Origin: Lagopus muta
Taxonomy: Eukaryota; Chordata; Aves; Galliformes; Phasianidae
DNA length: 64,000 bases
Reading direction: 5' to 3'
Assembly (NCBI RefSeq): GCF_023343835.1
Contig: NC_064439.1
Span: forward strand, 42,277,508-42,341,507
The position numbers and the translations under genes were made by a program. The notes below the pieces were generated by a model. The model searched no databases and was not told where the DNA came from. It saw only the letters and a program-made list of their open reading frames with translations. This document shows, piece by piece, positions 59,826-64,000 of the stretch; positions within the stretch are counted from its first letter, which is position 1, and each line of letters begins with the position of its first letter.

Positions 59826-60080
59826 CACAGAGTCACAGAATTTCCTGAGATGGAAGGCACCCATAACGATTACAGAGTCCAGCTCTTGGCTTCACACTGG
59901 ACCACCCCAAATCCAAACCTTGTGTCTGAGAGTCCTGTCCAAACACTCCTTCAACTCTTTAAATACAGTTTTCTTTGTTTCTGGACTCAAGTTCAAACAC
60001 CCGTGGCTCTGTGCAGGACCAGCAACAAGTGCTGGTCAGTTACATCTCCTCTTGCTGCTGCAACCAGCCAGGCCCTGGGC
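59826..60080 (-). repeat. CR1 LINE fragment, antisense
   Basis: CACAGAGTCACAGAATTTCC, then CTGGACCACCCCAAATCCAA and GTGTCTGAGAGTCCTGTCC. The part beyond about 59960 is weaker and the right limit uncertain. Confidence 0.75.
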
Positions 60081-61445
60081 ATCACCCAGTGACGTAATGA
60101 AATGTGGGCATCGCGGTGACATTTGAGCATCTCCCAACAGAAGTCCCTGACAGTTCCACTGGATTTCACTTGCTGACTGCGAGGGCGAAGATGGCTCATC
60201 ACAGAAATGTGTCTGTGTGAGAATTTCTGTTAAACAGAGACAAGAAAAATTAAAATTGAACCACCTGAATCAGAAACGTCTTCTGTTTCTGAGCCAGAGA
60301 AGCTGGTTGAGTCCTCAGGCTTCCCTTCTCATCCTCCAGGACAGGATGAGAAGGAACAATTTGGGACACTGCTCCAGCATGGATAAAAGAAGAAAAGGAT
60401 TCATTAACTACTTCTTCTGAAGAGCAAAACAAATATTTCCGTCATATTTCTTTTGCAGAGAGCAAACCCAGCATCTCAAGCCACCATCAACGCCGGCGCT
60501 GCTGCAATCCTGCCAGACCTGCTGCAGAAGCACAGAGGAAACGTGCCAGCCTCTGGCCCCCTCCCTCAGCTGCTGCCTCTGCTCCTCCACCTCACACAAG
60601 TCCCACATTTACACCCGGCCCAGCACAGCACCCACAGGCAGCAGAGCGGCAGCTCCTCAGGCCCTCCTCACCTCATCCCTCGCAGCAGCCGTGCAGGAGC
60701 AGCCCCGTCCTGCCCCAATGGCACCTGCAGCTCTCACCGGGCACAGGCAGGGGACGGGCCGGCACCCAGGTGGGACCCACTGCAGGCAGCGGGGATGGCA
60801 GCACCAGTTACAGGTTCATGAGTTGGGAGCTCACAGACAGGACTGGAAAGATGTTTGAGTAAAACACCTCCTCCATTCTCAGGTCCTTTTATCTATTTAT
60901 TTATTTAGCAGTTCTGGAAATCAAACGTTTGAATAATTAACTTTTTTAGCTGTCATGTCCTTTTAGTCATTCATTCATTCATTCCTTTGATGGTGACATC
61001 TCAGACTGATCTGTATCTTGTCTCTCGAAAGGAAGCAGAACACCAACTTAATGATCTTCATTAAAGAAAAGAATCAGGCTCTAGATTCTTAGCCTGTTAA
61101 TTTCAAGAGATAGCTTCCTCTATGAAGCCTTTCAAGTGGTACTTCCTGATTCGTACTGCTCTCAAGAACCGTATTACGTCAGTGTTGATCCCACCCTCTG
61201 GGAATCTTTTCAGTATATTATGAAGTCTGAAGGTCACATTAGAGATGCAATAAATTGCCAAAACATGAGCTATATCTTATTGGCAGGCATAGGGCAGCTT
61301 GCCTGGTATGCATATTTTAGTTTAAATTTTATCTTTGCTTTGGAGTTCATCTAAAGAATGCGTGGGCCAATGCACTTAAACTCAGGCACCAACATCCAAA
61401 AACACTGTCCTGGGAAGGAATGCCAGCATCTGCTGTTGCATAGAA
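60081..61445. other. Intergenic, GC-rich block at about 60470-60830
   Basis: GC content is raised compared with the flanks, with a few CpGs, and a 122-codon ORF that I do not recognise. No promoter motif or exon could be supported. Confidence 0.5.
60891..60985 (+). repeat. (TTTA)n and (ATTC)n short tandem repeats
   Basis: Short TATTTATTTATTTA run at about 60894-60908 and a CATTCATTCATTCATTCC run at about 60968-60985. Confidence 0.8.
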
Positions 61446-61612
61446 AAGATGGGCTGCCCAGAGAAGCTGCAGTGCTCCATCCCTGGAGGTGCTCAGTCAG
61501 ATTGAGTCCTAGGCAGGCTACCTAGTGATTGGCAACCCTGCCCACAGCAGGGAGTTGCAGCAGGGTGGTCTTTGAGGTCCCTTCAACCCAAACCATTCTG
61601 TGATTCTATGAC
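61446..61612 (+). repeat. CR1 LINE 3' end, sense
   Basis: GGGCTGCCCAGAGAAGCTGC, a degenerate middle, and the diagnostic end CCATTCTGTGATTCTATGA. Confidence 0.88.
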
Positions 61613-64000
61613 ATGGACTCTCTGCAATCTGTTGCTGGTAACAGCCATTTCTGTACCACATCGTGGCCATGGGCCTGAGTAGCAAGAGGTATTTCTGTAG
61701 GGTTATGGCTATCCAATGAACTAAGATTTTACCTGTTTTTCTCTTGTTTGTAATGAAAAGACTGGCTTAGAAAGTGAGTAGCAGAAAATCCCCATTCTTT
61801 TCACTAATCATTGAGTGTGCAGGGCATGAAGTCAGGCCTGCGGATGAGACTGATCGGGAGTCCATGGGTGACAGAGAACAGAGGGACTGGGCATTCAAAG
61901 CTCTAACCAAAATCAGCACCAGGCACCTGGCAGCACTGCGAGGAGCAAGATCTGGCAATACCTGCCCCTGCCAGGCACAGTGAATAGGAGCACCCATGTT
62001 GAGTCTCTGTGGCAGCAGCTGACTCATACCTGCAGGGAATGCAAATGGGCAGGAGCTGAGAAGGAACCAAGGGGTGTGTGAGCAGGGTCAGGCTGCGCTG
62101 GAGGAAGTTTTCATGAAGTTTGATTATGGGTGGGATGGGTCCTCTCCTCCCCACTGCCATAGTTTCCCTGTAAGGAGACAACAAGCTCTCTTCTCCACCC
62201 CAAACTAAACAATTCCAATATTGAACTGCTACTGTAGTTGTGAAACGTTAGCTGATCACATTTCCTAGACTTGGTAAGTCTGTTTACTTTCAGGGTGACA
62301 CAGAGCACAGACCCAACAGAATGAATGCAAGCAGCAAACCAGCCACAATTGCTGACCCACAGCCTGGCCCTTGTGGCCTGGCCCCATCCACGAGGTAACC
62401 TGCAGCTCAGTGCTTTTGTAACACAAGCAGAAGCCTAGCAGGACTCCCCAGACTCCTCGTCTCTAACACACAACTTTCAGCCGCTTGACACTCCCAGCAG
62501 AAGCACTGAATTTCTGGGACAAACACAGAGCTATCCTGCTCCACAGATGTTTCCTTTTAGCTCTACTGGACTCAAGTCAATGAAAACGTGGCAATATCTG
62601 CACAGCAACACATGGAACTTTCCACCAGCCCAAATGGGAACAGGAGCAGTCTCAGTTGAAGCCTTTATGAAAAATCTCCAATTGCTATTTTTGTTTGGGG
62701 TGGAAGGGAGGAGTTAGAGAGCAAAGAAAATAGAAATGGGCAGCATAGTCCCTCGCATGCCTGAGAACCACAGCCTCAGAGATTTCTTGGCAAATGTTGT
62801 ATCAACTGGGAGAGCTGCAGGCCCTTTCACCCCTATCTGAGCTTTGTTTATCCATTCGGGCTATGAGTTGGTAGCAGTAAATCTCCAGGGGCAGCTGAGA
62901 CTGACTAGCGGCTGTGTATTGCTTTTGGCTGAGCTCATTATTTACATCTCAGGGGTAGAAGCAGCCCCAGGCTGAACTGGAGTCACACTCTACCCCACTG
63001 TTTTTCAGTGCCATTAGATGGGAGCTAGGAAGCACATGGACCAAACAAAGGATCGCCCAAAGGCATCAAAGTTCTCTGCCTGCTTACACAGCTACAGAGA
63101 ATGGAGGGAGGACACAGACAGTTGAAGGAGCCTAGATCTCAGGCTAAATATCCATTTTCTCTAGTAAGGAGAGCAGAAGGAATGCATGTATATTCACCTC
63201 CATGGACAGATCAGTTAACCCACCTGAGCTGTGTTGGGGTTTCTTTTTTCTCCCAGTCTTTCTAACAACTAATTTAACATGAAAAAGACCAGGAGAGGGG
63301 CAAGGAAGCATCCTATCGCCACTAGTGAAGCTACGACTATCGTTGGTAATTTGTAGAAAGTCTTTAGTCCCTTCAGCTGGATGGCTGCTAGAAATACACT
63401 ACTACTACAGTGTTACAAAAAGCATCCTGAAAATAACTCCAGGCAGCCTTCTGGTACATGATCACAAATTTGTAACAGAACAGGCAACAGCTCCGCAGAG
63501 AACAGCTGCGGTTTAAGACTTGCAATCCTCATTTAGATTAACCATTTTTTGAAACATTAAACAATGCACAACCAAACAGAAACTGCCTGTGATATGTCTA
63601 AGGTCCTGTAAGTGGTTGGGTTGTTTTTTTTTTCCCTTCAGTTTTCTTTCTTTCCAGAAGTAGCTTTGCATGGCAAGGAATAAAACACATCTACCATAAA
63701 ACTTACGTCAGGTTAGTCTTTGCTCCACACAAAATAACTCTAATTGAGTAACTAAAGATGATCTACATAATCATAATCACTCCTTGTCTCTTGTTATCGT
63801 AACTTACCAAACCCATCACTTCAAGTGCAGAGAAGAACCTCCAAACTATTTGAAACAAGGCATCTTGGGCAAATGTTGTGGAATTTTTCTACTTGCTCAT
63901 TACGGTATTGGCTGCACGTATCTGACATACACAGCAGCACTGCACTTCACCTTGAATAATTATCTTACCAAGCTCTAGGAAAAGGACTGAAGAGATTTTG
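61613..64000. other. Intergenic, nothing recognised
   Basis: Short ORFs only and no known repeat. EXOSC7, the expected neighbour in mammals, was not seen. Confidence 0.6.

Noticed and set aside
1-64000. CRISPR arrays, operons, prophage, toxin-antitoxin or other prokaryotic systems
   Set aside because: The window is vertebrate nuclear DNA; no array of spaced direct repeats or bacterial gene organisation exists here.

Overview
The window is vertebrate, and very probably galliform bird (most likely chicken), nuclear DNA. The coding signal is split into short exons with GT/AG junctions. The intergenic space holds many CR1 LINE fragments with the typical avian 3' end, plus a mariner remnant resembling the chicken Galluhop family. 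Nothing resembles prokaryotic organisation. Only two protein genes can be supported, and both can be read completely.

Layout. (1) 1-19.6 kb: intergenic DNA with no recognisable exon. It holds CR1 fragments and a solo endogenous-retrovirus LTR (5808-6390) inserted into an older CR1 with a 6-bp target-site duplication. (2) 19.6-20.47 kb: an ~870-bp CR1 that ends about 100 bp before a CpG island. (3) 20.6-44.9 kb, + strand: CDCP1 (CUB domain-containing protein 1), nine coding exons and 836 codons. Intron 1 is 10.4 kb and the 3'UTR is about 3 kb, containing an antisense CR1 and an uninterrupted 464-nt polypyrimidine run. (4) 44.98-45.45 kb: an internally deleted mariner-type transposon just past the CDCP1 poly(A) signal. 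(5) 50.59-55.63 kb, - strand: CLEC3B (tetranectin), three coding exons and 201 codons. (6) 55.8-64 kb: intergenic DNA with two CR1 fragments and one unexplained short ORF with a signal-peptide-like start.

CDCP1 and CLEC3B lie tail to tail, as I recall for human 3p21.31, so the block looks like conserved synteny. The human neighbours TMEM158 (beyond CDCP1) and EXOSC7 (beyond CLEC3B) are not visible here. The products do not form one pathway. CDCP1 is a Src-family-kinase-regulated membrane glycoprotein. Tetranectin is a secreted trimeric C-type lectin-like protein that binds plasminogen kringle 4. Exon boundaries were derived by hand from splice signals and reading-frame continuity. Both reconstructed proteins stay in frame throughout and match the expected length of the human proteins (836 and 202 aa). 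I found no undescribed biological system. The best leads are the polypyrimidine 3'UTR, the nested LTR, the mariner remnant and the short secretory-looking ORF.
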